Positions 1 through 7,158 of a stretch of DNA of 30,858 nt are shown one piece after another (within the stretch, counting starts at the first letter, position 1; each line of letters begins with the position of its first letter). Source of the stretch: CAZYTX01 sp964650485 (GTDB lineage: Bacteria; RBG-13-61-14; DATKZS01). A model generated the notes under the pieces. It ran no database searches, was not told where the DNA came from, and saw nothing but the letters and a program-made list of their open reading frames with translations. The DNA is taken from assembly GCA_964650485.1 (NCBI GenBank), contig CAZYTX010000044.1:1-30858 (forward strand). The letters run 5' to 3'. A program made the translations under genes and the position numbers.

Positions 1-85
1 AGGTCAGTGATGTCGGTCATGGTGGAGATTGTCGGCCGGGAGAATAGAGCTTCTTGGTGCTCTTGGTGGCTCCGTGGTTTTTGGA

Positions 86-170
86 CCTGCTCGCTGCGCT
101 CCTGCCTGCGCCGCGCCTTGGCTTGGCGCGGCAGGCAGGCGCCCACACAGCAAGCTGTGTGGGTTACCCG
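86..170 (+). repeat. Palindromic intergenic repeat, copy A
   Basis: Left box CTGCTCGCTGCGCTC (87-101) is followed by a large GC hairpin (arms 101-117 and 125-139, with a 2-base bulge). Next comes a perfect 10-bp hairpin, CCCACACAGC at 142-151 and GCTGTGTGGG at 154-163 with loop AA, and then the right box TTACCCG (164-170). Copies B, C and D near tyrS share the boxes and the hairpin position but have different stem bases. The extra GC hairpin is found only in this copy. The layout resembles REP-type elements or a structured RNA; which one is not known. Confidence 0.65.
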
Positions 171-201
171 TTCTCCGGTCGTTTCAGGGCGGAGCCGGCG
201 C

Positions 202-219
202 CGTATGCACGGGCATACG
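202..219. repeat. Short perfect hairpin
   Basis: CGTATGC (202-208), loop ACGG, GCATACG (213-219). It lies just after a GGCGCC and is echoed by the larger GTATAC hairpin at 255-296, which also follows GGCGCC. There is no T-run after it, so it is not a standard terminator. Confidence 0.5.
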
Positions 220-254
220 CGGGCGTGTTTTTGCGTTTACAGGGGGAAACGGCG

Positions 255-296
255 CCGTATACCCGTGGAAACGACACTGTTCACACGCGTATACGG
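255..296. repeat. 13-bp imperfect hairpin
   Basis: CCGTATACCCGTG (255-267) pairs with CACGCGTATACGG (284-296) with one mismatch around a 16-base loop. It lies about 135 bases upstream of the promoter of the first gene. Function unknown: it could be an operator-like site or the remnant of a small repeat. Confidence 0.5.
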
Positions 297-430
297 AAAA
301 TAAACTCGGGTTTAACACCGGTGCGTGGATTCAAAGTTATTGCTTGTGTAAAAAGTATTTGTTATCAAGAGGTTTTGGTGTCGGGCTTAAAGTTCTCAGG
401 GGCCGGCAAAAAAGTTCGCGTACGATGGGC

Positions 431-459
431 TTTACAAAAGAGGGCAGGGCGGATACAAT
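431..459 (+). promoter_or_regulatory. Sigma70-type promoter for the transporter operon
   Basis: TTTACA (431-436), a spacer of exactly 17 bases, and TACAAT (454-459). This predicts a start near 466 and a leader of about 37 bases ahead of the ATG at 503. Both hexamers are five of six to consensus. Confidence 0.65.
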
Positions 460-502
460 CTTTTTGCTATAAGCTGTTTTTTCATGTAGTAGAGGTGAGT
501 GC

Positions 503-1930
503 ATGTCTGTTTTTGATTCGGACATAAGCAAGCGAGGATTGTGGTCATCCCGGTTGATGTTCATCCTGGCCGCGGCGGGTTCAGCCATCGGGCTCGGCAA
601 CATCTGGCGTTTCCCATACCTTGTTGGCAAGTACGGGGGGGGCGCGTTCGTTCTCATGTATCTGGGTTGCATCCTTGTGATCGGGGTCCCGATACTGGTA
701 GCTGAGATCATGATCGGCAGGGAGTCGCGGAAGAACCCTGTCGGCGCTTTCAAGAGGCTTTCCGGGGGCAGCCGGCTTTGGATGGTGGCTGGTTTCCTTG
801 GCGTGGCCTCGGGTTTCGTGATCTTGTCTTATTACTCAGTGATTGCTGGCTGGACCCTTGACTACTTCACCAAGAGCGTTAACGGCGAGTACTTTGGTAA
901 AGAGGTGGCGGCTTTTTTTAACACCCTGCTGGCTGATCCTTACCAGCAGGCGATCTGGCACACCATGTTCATGGGCGCCAGCATAGCCATTGTGATCTTC
1001 GGCGTGAGGGAGGGTCTTGAGCGGTGGATCGGTGTTCTCATGCCGCTCCTTTTCTTCCTGCTTGTGGTGCTGGTGTTTTACGGTCTGTTTGCGGGTGATG
1101 CCGCTGGTGGCCTGGGTTACATATTCGTGCCTGACTGGAGCAAGCTGGTGACCAACCAGGCGGGCGAGTACACGCCCATGCCCATGCTGGAGGCCATGGG
1201 TCAGGCGTTCTTCACGCTGAGCCTTGGGATGGGGGCCATGATAACCTACGGGTCGTACCTGGGCGATGACGAGAGCATTCCCGCGTCCGCTGCGCTTGTG
1301 GCCGGCCTTGACACGCTGATCGCGCTGCTTGCCGGGATCGGTATCTACACCATATTGTTCCAGTACGACCTTGACCCTGCGCAGGGTCCGGGTCTTGTTT
1401 TCAAGGTGTTGCCTCTCGCGTTCGACCAGATGCCGGGGGGTAGGATCATCGGTATCCTGTTCTTTCTTCTTCTTTCTTTTGCTGCACTTACGTCTGCGAT
1501 CAGCCTTCTTGAGGTGGTTGTTGCGTACTTTATTGACGACCGTAAATGGAGAAGGCGCGGGGCCACCCTTATAATGGGTGCAGTGATATGGGGCCTGGGG
1601 CTGTTCTCTGCTTTTTCCTACAATCTCATGGACGGTGTTTCACTTATTCCTGACAAAGAGGGCCAGCGGATGCCCATACTTGATTCCCTGGACCACCTTG
1701 CGAACAACTACATGTTGACTATTGGCGGGTTTTTTATAGCGATTTTCGCGGGTTGGTTCATGAGCCGGGATAGCGTGAAACGGCAGTTGCTGGAAGGCGG
1801 GGGCAGCCGTAAATTTTACCGGACCTGGCTCTTTGTTATAAGGTATATAACGCCGGTGCTGGTCGGTATCCTGATACTTTTCATGCTTGAGAAGCACGTG
1901 GGGCTTATCGAAAAGCTGGGCGGCGGATGA
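503..1930 (+). CDS. Sodium:neurotransmitter symporter (NSS/SNF) family transporter
   Basis: This is a 475-residue inner-membrane protein of almost wholly hydrophobic segments, the usual size for bacterial NSS proteins with 11-12 membrane helices. The family signature GNIWRFPY is at residues 32-39 in the unwound first helix; Arg36 corresponds to the outer-gate arginine of LeuT-type proteins. The conserved helix-8 segment LTSAISLLE is at 329-337 and normally helps form a sodium site. NSS proteins couple Na+ entry to uptake of amino acids or related small amines; the substrate cannot be read from sequence. The ATG at 503 has a good AGAGGTGAG site at 491-499 and a promoter at 431-459. The next gene starts 17 bases after its stop, so they are probably co-transcribed. 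Confidence 0.93.
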   Translation: MSVFDSDISKRGLWSSRLMFILAAAGSAIGLGNIWRFPYLVGKYGGGAFVLMYLGCILVIGVPILVAEIMIGRESRKNPVGAFKRLSGGSRLWMVAGFLGVASGFVILSYYSVIAGWTLDYFTKSVNGEYFGKEVAAFFNTLLADPYQQAIWHTMFMGASIAIVIFGVREGLERWIGVLMPLLFFLLVVLVFYGLFAGDAAGGLGYIFVPDWSKLVTNQAGEYTPMPMLEAMGQAFFTLSLGMGAMITYGSYLGDDESIPASAALVAGLDTLIALLAGIGIYTILFQYDLDPAQGPGLVFKVLPLAFDQMPGGRIIGILFFLLLSFAALTSAISLLEVVVAYFIDDRKWRRRGATLIMGAVIWGLGLFSAFSYNLMDGVSLIPDKEGQRMPILDSLDHLANNYMLTIGGFFIAIFAGWFMSRDSVKRQLLEGGGSRKFYRTWLFVIRYITPVLVGILILFMLEKHVGLIEKLGGG

Positions 1931-1947
1931 AACAGGAGGATATTTAA

Positions 1948-2775
1948 ATGGCTAAAAAGATTAAGATTTCCAGGAAGCAGCTTAAAAAGCCGGACGAGTT
2001 CCTCACCCGGTCGGAAAGGGCGTGGGACTGGGCTGAGGAGCACGTGTGGGAGATTGCCGGTGCGGTGGCCGCGGTGGCTGTGCTGTTTCTACTTGCCCAG
2101 GGGGTGGTGTACTGGCTGAGGCAAAGGGCTGAGGAGCCCAAGATAGCAATGGCTGAGGCACTGGAAATAATGAAAAAACCGGTGATGGAGGGCCAGGAGG
2201 AAATCATCCCGGGCATTGACGCTGGTTTCATGTCTGAAGATGAAAAGTACGAGGCTGCGGTGCATGCTTTCGGGGTCGTGATAAAAGAGCACCCCGAGAC
2301 AGTCCAGTCCCGGCTGGCATTTTTTTACCTTGGACGCGCTTATGAGAACCTTGGCAGATACGATGAAGCCATCTCTTCCTATCAAAGCTTTCTCGATACT
2401 GAAATTGCCGATAGAAAAAGCAGCCTTAACCATTCTGCTATCCTTGGTGTCGGCAGGAGCTTGTACTCGCTTGGAAAATATGACGAGGCTCTTGAGAAAT
2501 TCGAGCTAATCATTGAATCTGACTCTGCTTTCAAGCCGGAGGCGATGAATTATGCAGCCAGGTGTTACAAGGAGAAAAACGAGCTTGAGAAAGCAGCCGT
2601 AATGCTTAAGAGATTAAAGGATGAATACAGGGACCACTGGATAGCAAGGCCCTCGGATTTCCTGGTCAAGTACTGGAGGGAGCACCAGACATTTGATGCG
2701 CAAGGCTTTGAAAGTAGTGATCAAAAAAGCATGGAGCTAGAGGAGGAATTTATTCTTGAACCCGGGGAAGAATAA
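1948..2775 (+). CDS. Membrane-anchored TPR protein, YfgM-like
   Basis: 275 residues. A basic cytoplasmic start is followed by one membrane helix at about residues 33-57, then a periplasmic part with tetratricopeptide-type repeats, clearest around 88-130 (FYLGRAYENLGRYDEAISSY) and 145-170 (LGVGRSLYSLGKYDEALEKF). The acidic tail ends in EEEFILEPGEE. The ATG is preceded by AGGAGG at ideal spacing. Single-helix TPR proteins of this layout belong to the YfgM group, which in enterobacteria sits next to bamB and acts as an ancillary partner of the SecYEG translocon. Here too a BamB-like gene follows 75 bases downstream, which supports the match. The role is inferred from architecture and position. 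Confidence 0.75.
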   Translation: MAKKIKISRKQLKKPDEFLTRSERAWDWAEEHVWEIAGAVAAVAVLFLLAQGVVYWLRQRAEEPKIAMAEALEIMKKPVMEGQEEIIPGIDAGFMSEDEKYEAAVHAFGVVIKEHPETVQSRLAFFYLGRAYENLGRYDEAISSYQSFLDTEIADRKSSLNHSAILGVGRSLYSLGKYDEALEKFELIIESDSAFKPEAMNYAARCYKEKNELEKAAVMLKRLKDEYRDHWIARPSDFLVKYWREHQTFDAQGFESSDQKSMELEEEFILEPGEE

Positions 2776-2850
2776 TTTACAGACCAAGACTGGTGTTTGC
2801 TGTTTATTTACCCGATGCAGGCATAAACCATTAAGAAGGAGCTTAAGATA

Positions 2851-3987
2851 TTGTCTTTACTCAACCATAAAAAAAGCATAAATTTAGTCTTGTCCATTTC
2901 GGCTTGCATGCTTTCTACATCCTGCGCCCGCATGACTGACATGAAAGGCTTTGAAAAGCCCGTGGTATTAAATGCCGAGAAAATGAGCTATTTTCGCTCT
3001 CAGTCCAACAACCCCGAGCTTGCCTCGCCCGTTCTTTACAACGACCGTGTTGTTATTGCAAGCTCCAGGAAGACCGTGGCCGTGTTTGACCTGAGAGGCC
3101 GGCTGCAATACCGATTTCCCCTTGAATTCAAACCTGTTAGTACTCCTGCTATACAAGACGAGAAGCTTTTGGTGGGGGGCTCCGACGGACGGTTCCACTG
3201 TCTGTTGCTTGACTCGGGCGATGAGGTCTGGAGTTTCGATTTCAAGACCATAGGCTTTTCCGAGCCGGAAGTGGCTGAAAATAATGTAATTTTCCAGACG
3301 GCAAACGACAGGGTGGCAGCTCTTTTCATTGATAACGGTAATTGGGCGTGGGAGCATCAACACATAAGGCCTCGTGACCTGGCCATAAAAGGGCTTTGCC
3401 CGCCCAGATCCTTCAATGACAAGGTGTTCATAGGACTTTCCGGGGGATACGTGGCTTGTTTTATGCGTAAGTCTGGTAAACTGTTATGGAAAAGCAGGAT
3501 TTTCAAGGACGAGCAGTTTATGGACGTTGATGCACCGATCGAGCTGGACCAGGAAAAAGCTTATGTTGTGAGCGCGGGAGGAGAGGTTGCCGCCTTGAGC
3601 CAGGCCACGGGCAGGGTGATATGGAGATACCAGTCAGGCGGTCTGGAGGGAGCAAGGCTGGACCAGGACATGATCTATCTGGCCACTGACGAGGCAAAGC
3701 TGATCGCACTGGACAAGGATACCGGAGGCGAGGCATGGACCACAAGGCTTTCCACCAGCAAAAAGGTGGACTACTTACAGGCGCCAACCAGACCCATAGT
3801 ATTAGAGGACATGGTGGTTACTACAAGCCGGGGTGGAAAGGTCATGGTAGTGGACAAAGGCTCAGGTGAGGTCCTCGATTCATGGAATTCCCTCGTCATG
3901 GTTTCAGGTCCCATTGTGCCACTTAGGGACAATGGCTTTCTGATCATGGATAATAAGGGTATGGCCAGGCTTTGGGAGCTGGAGTAG
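2851..3987 (+). CDS. BamB-like PQQ beta-propeller lipoprotein
   Basis: 378 residues. The start is TTG, with AAGAAGGAG about ten bases upstream and no better ATG. A hydrophobic signal ends in LSTSC at Cys25, a plausible but imperfect lipobox. The rest consists of PQQ/quinoprotein-type beta-propeller blades with recurring patterns such as GGYVACFMRKSGKLLWKS, GEVAALSQATGRVIWRY and AKLIALDKDTGGEAWTT. BamB is the outer-membrane assembly lipoprotein with this fold and is usually about 380-390 residues. Order and size (YfgM-like, then BamB-like) match the enterobacterial pair. It could instead be another PQQ-repeat lipoprotein. GC content is visibly lower than in genes after 4490. Confidence 0.75.
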   Translation: MSLLNHKKSINLVLSISACMLSTSCARMTDMKGFEKPVVLNAEKMSYFRSQSNNPELASPVLYNDRVVIASSRKTVAVFDLRGRLQYRFPLEFKPVSTPAIQDEKLLVGGSDGRFHCLLLDSGDEVWSFDFKTIGFSEPEVAENNVIFQTANDRVAALFIDNGNWAWEHQHIRPRDLAIKGLCPPRSFNDKVFIGLSGGYVACFMRKSGKLLWKSRIFKDEQFMDVDAPIELDQEKAYVVSAGGEVAALSQATGRVIWRYQSGGLEGARLDQDMIYLATDEAKLIALDKDTGGEAWTTRLSTSKKVDYLQAPTRPIVLEDMVVTTSRGGKVMVVDKGSGEVLDSWNSLVMVSGPIVPLRDNGFLIMDNKGMARLWELE

Positions 3988-4124
3988 AGCCTTTATAAAG
4001 TTTTTGAATAAGAGGGAGTGATTACAAGAATTTTTTATCCCTGCCGTTGATTTCTTATAAGATATATTATGTTAAACAAAGGGTCCGTCTGCGGAATAAT
4101 GATTAAAACCCTTGGAGGAACATT

Positions 4125-4487
4125 ATGAACGGATTATTCAGCAAGATAAGGGCATTCTTTTTCAGCAAGTTCTCAGAAAGCAGGAAATACCCCCGCGTAC
4201 CCATCAGCGTAAAGGTCACAAACGTAAAAAGCGGCACCTTCACGTATTACCAGGCCACCAACATAAGCCTTGGCGGGATGTTTCTCAGGGCTGACAGTCC
4301 TCTTCCTCTAAAGACATTGCTCAAGCTCAGGTTTTCCCTGCCGGAAAAAGAGAACATAGAAGTTGATTCTGAAGTCGTAAGGGTCCAGCACGGAGGCAAG
4401 TACCCTTCCGGCATGGGTTTAATGTTTACTGAGCTTGACCAGCCGGACAGGGATGCAATCAGGTCATTTGTTAACAAAAAGCTGTAA
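4125..4487 (+). CDS. Single-domain PilZ protein (c-di-GMP receptor)
   Basis: 120 residues. The PilZ cyclic-di-GMP binding signature is complete: RKYPR at residues 20-24 gives the RxxxR motif, and NISLGG at 46-51 gives the [D/N]xSxxG motif. The remainder is the PilZ beta-barrel (for example GMGLMFTEL and the closing DRDAIRSFV helix). The ATG at 4125 follows GGAGG at 4114-4118. A 137-base gap separates it from the previous gene, so it probably has its own promoter. It ends 6 bases from the stop of a convergent zinc-ribbon gene. Such stand-alone PilZ proteins act as c-di-GMP-dependent effectors in motility, exopolysaccharide or envelope control; the partner is unknown. Confidence 0.9.
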   Translation: MNGLFSKIRAFFFSKFSESRKYPRVPISVKVTNVKSGTFTYYQATNISLGGMFLRADSPLPLKTLLKLRFSLPEKENIEVDSEVVRVQHGGKYPSGMGLMFTELDQPDRDAIRSFVNKKL

Positions 4488-4493
4488 GCCGCC

Positions 4494-4673
4494 CTACTCC
4501 CACTCTTCCTCAACCTCGACCTTCTTAACCCCCTCCTCGTCCTCCTCCAGCATCTCCCTGGTGATAAGCAACTGCGTCCCGCAATAGGAGCAATAGATGA
4601 ACTCTCCCGCCCGCGTCTCCGGCTCCACCGGGATGTATGCATTGCAAACCGGACATTCAGCCTCCTTGCCCAT
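4494..4673 (-). CDS. Small LysW-like zinc-ribbon protein
   Basis: 59 residues. Two CxxC knuckles, CPVC (7-10) and CSYC (28-31), form a zinc ribbon, followed by a very acidic tail ending EVEEEWE. This is the layout of LysW/ArgW amino-group carrier proteins, which end in a conserved EDWGE-like tail whose last glutamate is modified. Here the last residue is also Glu and a Trp precedes it, but the Gly is missing. The start is the ATG at 4673, because AGGAGG lies six bases upstream of it; an ATG seven codons earlier would place that site inside the gene. No LysX/Z/Y/J-type genes are in the window, so the function could differ (generic zinc ribbon). Confidence 0.7.
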   Translation of the reverse strand: MGKEAECPVCNAYIPVEPETRAGEFIYCSYCGTQLLITREMLEEDEEGVKKVEVEEEWE

Positions 4674-4750
4674 GACGGTCCTCCTCTCAATCATAGGATA
4701 AAAATGGCGCCTTGGCCTGCTTGGCTACTTTGCATTCAAAGAGCGAAAAG

Positions 4751-4779
4751 TTGAACAAGCCCTATGATTATCGTATTAT
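4751..4779 (+). promoter_or_regulatory. Sigma70-type promoter for the tolQ-like gene
   Basis: TTGAAC (4751-4756), a 17-base spacer, and TATTAT (4774-4779). The predicted start is near 4786, about 50 bases ahead of the ATG at 4839. It lies in the divergent gap between the zinc-ribbon gene and the channel gene. Confidence 0.6.
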
Positions 4780-4838
4780 AGAGTCGCCTGCGCTAAAATT
4801 CAATGACCGCATTTCCAGGGATTTAATAGGGAGAACAG

Positions 4839-5621
4839 ATGGCGACGGGTTCTGCCTGGCACTGCCTGTACCTTATAACGCAAGGAGCTCAGAAGGTCTC
4901 CGCATGGGAGTTGGCCCTGCAATCCGGCCCCATGGTCAAGTTCGTGCTTTTAATCCTTATAGCCCTTTCCATCCTCTGCTGGGCTATCATCGGTTTCAAG
5001 CTATTCCAGATAAGGCGCGCCCGTCGCGAGTCCAGGCTGTTCCTCAAGTCCTTCTGGGCGGGCGACAGCCTGGAGCAGGTGTCCATATCAACCAAGCGTT
5101 TCAATTCCACTCCCCTGGTGCACGTGTTCAGGGCCGGGTATAGCGAGCTCGAGCGCTTGCGCAAAGGCAGGAAACGCGACGAGGAGAGCTCGCTTGTGGA
5201 GATGTCGAAATCCGGGCTGGGAATGGAGAACGTGGAGCGTGCCCTGGGCCAGGCCGCATTGACCGAGACGGGAAGGCTCACACGATTCTTGAGCCTCCTG
5301 GCCACCACCGGCTCCACCGCGCCTTTTATCGGGCTGTTCGGCACGGTGTGGGGCATCATGACCAGCTTCCAGGCCATCAGCGTCATGGGAGGTTCCGGGT
5401 TCGAGGTGGTGGGACGGGGAATATCAGAGGCCCTGATAGCCACCGCTGCCGGCCTGGCCGCGGCCATCCCCGCGGTGGTGGCGTACAACTACTTCCTGGC
5501 GAGTATAAGGAGCTTGCAGGCGGAGCTGGACAACTTCCAGTCGGAGTTCATAAACATTGTTGAAAGGCACTACATGAAAAAGAAGGGGGCCAAGAAGACC
5601 GGTGAGTCGAAAGCGGAATAA
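4839..5621 (+). CDS. tolQ: MotA/TolQ/ExbB proton-channel family protein
   Basis: 260 residues with the three-helix TolQ layout. Helix 1 is at about 33-53, then a cytoplasmic domain rich in charged residues. Helix 2 (about 150-177) contains the family hallmark APFIGLFGTVWGIM, and helix 3 is at about 198-221 (EALIATAAGLAAAIPAVVAY). TolQ works with TolR at the inner membrane to turn proton flow into force on TolA/Pal, keeping the outer membrane attached; ExbB does the same for TonB. Normally a TolR/ExbD gene follows, but here the next gene is a sulfatase. ATG 4839 has only a weak GGGAG site. The 20 residues before helix 1 are poorly family-like, so a later start is possible. Confidence 0.85.
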   Translation: MATGSAWHCLYLITQGAQKVSAWELALQSGPMVKFVLLILIALSILCWAIIGFKLFQIRRARRESRLFLKSFWAGDSLEQVSISTKRFNSTPLVHVFRAGYSELERLRKGRKRDEESSLVEMSKSGLGMENVERALGQAALTETGRLTRFLSLLATTGSTAPFIGLFGTVWGIMTSFQAISVMGGSGFEVVGRGISEALIATAAGLAAAIPAVVAYNYFLASIRSLQAELDNFQSEFINIVERHYMKKKGAKKTGESKAE

Positions 5622-5648
5622 TTAAGACGTACAGGAAAGGAGCGAACC

Positions 5649-7028
5649 ATGAACAAACAGGAGATTGATCGGCGTAAGGCCATAAAGACCATGGCCGCGG
5701 GAACAGCGGCCGCGGGCGTGCTTGCACCTTCCATGTTAAGAGCGAAGAATGACACCCGGCCCAACATCGTATTCATCCTGGTGGACGACCACCGCTACGA
5801 CGCCTTCGGCTTCATGGACAAGCCCTGGCTCAAGACCTCTTCCATGGACCGGCTGGCAAGAGAGGGCGTGCACTTCACCCGCTCGTTCGTGACCACCTCG
5901 CTGTGCAGCCCCAGCCGGGCGTCTTTCCTTACCGGCCAGTACGCCCATTGTCACGGTGTGAAGAACAACCTGACCCCGTGGACGGACGAGAACGTTACAT
6001 TTATCGAGCTGCTCCACGCCCAGGGCTATCATACCGGCTTTATCGGCAAGTGGCACATGCCGGGCAAAGGCATACCCGACCTGGTCGGCCAGGGCAAGGT
6101 TGACAGGATGGTGTCCTTCTCATACGGTACCGGACAGGGAAGGTACTATGACTGCCCGCTCATCATTGACGGAGAGAAGCAGGGAAAAGAGGGCTATATC
6201 ACCGACGTGCTGACGGACTACGCTCTCGAGTTCCTGGACCAGCCACGCAATGGCCCTTTCTGCCTCTATCTCTCCCACAAGGCGGTGCACCATAACTTCA
6301 TGCCGCCTGATCGGTACAAGGGAAAGCTGGAGCACGCGCCATTGCACCCCATGGAGGACAACAAGAAGGACCTGCCAATGGGACTGGTGCACGTGCCCCA
6401 GCGGCTGAACTTCGAGAGGAACCAGCAGCGCTACTACGAGGCGCTCATGGCGGTGGACGACAGCGTGGGAGCAGTGCTCCGCTACCTTGACGATAAAGGC
6501 ATGGCGGAGAACACGATTATAGTGTACGTCGGGGACAACGGCTACTTCTGGGGAGAGCACGGGCTCATTGACAAGCGCTACGCCTACGAGGAGGGCATAC
6601 TGATACCACACCTTTTACGCTACCCCAGGCTGGTTCAGGATGGCGGCAAAAAGGTGGAGCAGATGGTGCTCAACATTGACCTGGCCCCTACCCTGCTCCA
6701 CGCCGCGGGGATAAAAGCCCCTTCCGCAATACAGGGAAAGAGCTATCTGGACCTGGCCAGGGGCAAAGAGCATGAGTGGCGCGACTCATTCCTGTATGAG
6801 TACTTCGAGGACTTTGGATTTCCCCATCCACCCATGAGGGCGGTGCGCACCGAGGACTGGAAGCTTATAAAGTACCCTGGCCACGAGAAGAGATTCCCGG
6901 ACGAGATGTTCAACCTGGCCCCGGACCCGGGCGAGAGGAACAACCTGGCTCGCGCCCCCGAGCATGCCGAAAGGAAAAGGGAGCTCGAAGGGGAGCTCAA
7001 ACGGCTCATCAAAGAAACTGGGTGCTAG
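5649..7028 (+). CDS. Tat-exported type I sulfatase
   Basis: 459 residues. The N-terminus carries a twin-arginine-like signal (RRKAIK at residues 8-13, then an alanine-rich stretch ending near SMLRA), predicting folded export to the periplasm. Type I sulfatases hydrolyse sulfate esters using a formylglycine made from Cys or Ser in CxPSR. Here CSPSR is at 86-90, so Cys86 is the predicted formylglycine site. Metal ligands are visible: Asp46-Asp47 in VDDHRYD and Asp296-Asn297 in GDNGYFWGEHG, with Lys309 in the conserved DKRYAYEEG. The start has AAAGGAG at good spacing and lies 27 bases after the tolQ-like gene. No maturase gene is present in the window. The substrate (carbohydrate or choline-type ester) is unknown. 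Confidence 0.92.
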   Translation: MNKQEIDRRKAIKTMAAGTAAAGVLAPSMLRAKNDTRPNIVFILVDDHRYDAFGFMDKPWLKTSSMDRLAREGVHFTRSFVTTSLCSPSRASFLTGQYAHCHGVKNNLTPWTDENVTFIELLHAQGYHTGFIGKWHMPGKGIPDLVGQGKVDRMVSFSYGTGQGRYYDCPLIIDGEKQGKEGYITDVLTDYALEFLDQPRNGPFCLYLSHKAVHHNFMPPDRYKGKLEHAPLHPMEDNKKDLPMGLVHVPQRLNFERNQQRYYEALMAVDDSVGAVLRYLDDKGMAENTIIVYVGDNGYFWGEHGLIDKRYAYEEGILIPHLLRYPRLVQDGGKKVEQMVLNIDLAPTLLHAAGIKAPSAIQGKSYLDLARGKEHEWRDSFLYEYFEDFGFPHPPMRAVRTEDWKLIKYPGHEKRFPDEMFNLAPDPGERNNLARAPEHAERKRELEGELKRLIKETGC

Positions 7029-7117
7029 CTGAACCTGCTCCAGGGTTACAACAGAGGCATTCAAGAAAAGCAGCGCAAAGGTGCTCGACTACCTACCCTA
7101 CCCTTAACGATAACTTT

Positions 7118-7146
7118 TTGCCTCTTCCGCGCTCCGGCTATACAAT
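7118..7146 (+). promoter_or_regulatory. Sigma70-type promoter abutting the metallo-hydrolase start
   Basis: TTGCCT (7118-7123), a 17-base spacer, and TACAAT (7141-7146). Transcription is predicted to begin near 7153. That leaves almost no leader before the ATG at 7159, so the TTG at 7150 would fall outside the message. Confidence 0.55.
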
Positions 7147-7158
7147 ATCTTGAGGAGC

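Larger units (their letters stand above)
1..430. other. Intergenic region rich in palindromes, no credible gene
   Basis: About 430 bases upstream of the first promoter hold several overlapping open frames on both strands, but none has a ribosome binding site, recognisable protein motifs or normal codon use, and they run across perfect inverted repeats. What is visible is a large GC-rich hairpin with a second 10-bp hairpin (86-170, copy A of a repeat family), a 7-bp hairpin at 202-219 and a 13-bp imperfect hairpin at 255-296. I read it as non-coding repeat-bearing DNA. Confidence 0.6.

Noticed and set aside
1..20. Minus-strand ATG at 18-20 that could begin a gene leaving the window
   Set aside because: Only six codons are visible and there is no Shine-Dalgarno or convincing promoter.
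7..753. Several overlapping open frames of 98-157 residues before and across the first gene
   Set aside because: They cross palindromes and the promoter, lack ribosome sites, have odd composition (runs of Arg, Cys, Trp) and show no family motif.
4047..4073. TTGATT with TATGTT as a promoter for the PilZ gene
   Set aside because: The spacing is only 15 bases and the -10 is weak; the A/T-rich stretch gives many equal alternatives.
4712..5143. 143-residue open frame overlapping the start of the TolQ-type gene
   Set aside because: It overlaps a clear TolQ-family gene in another frame and has no recognisable motifs.
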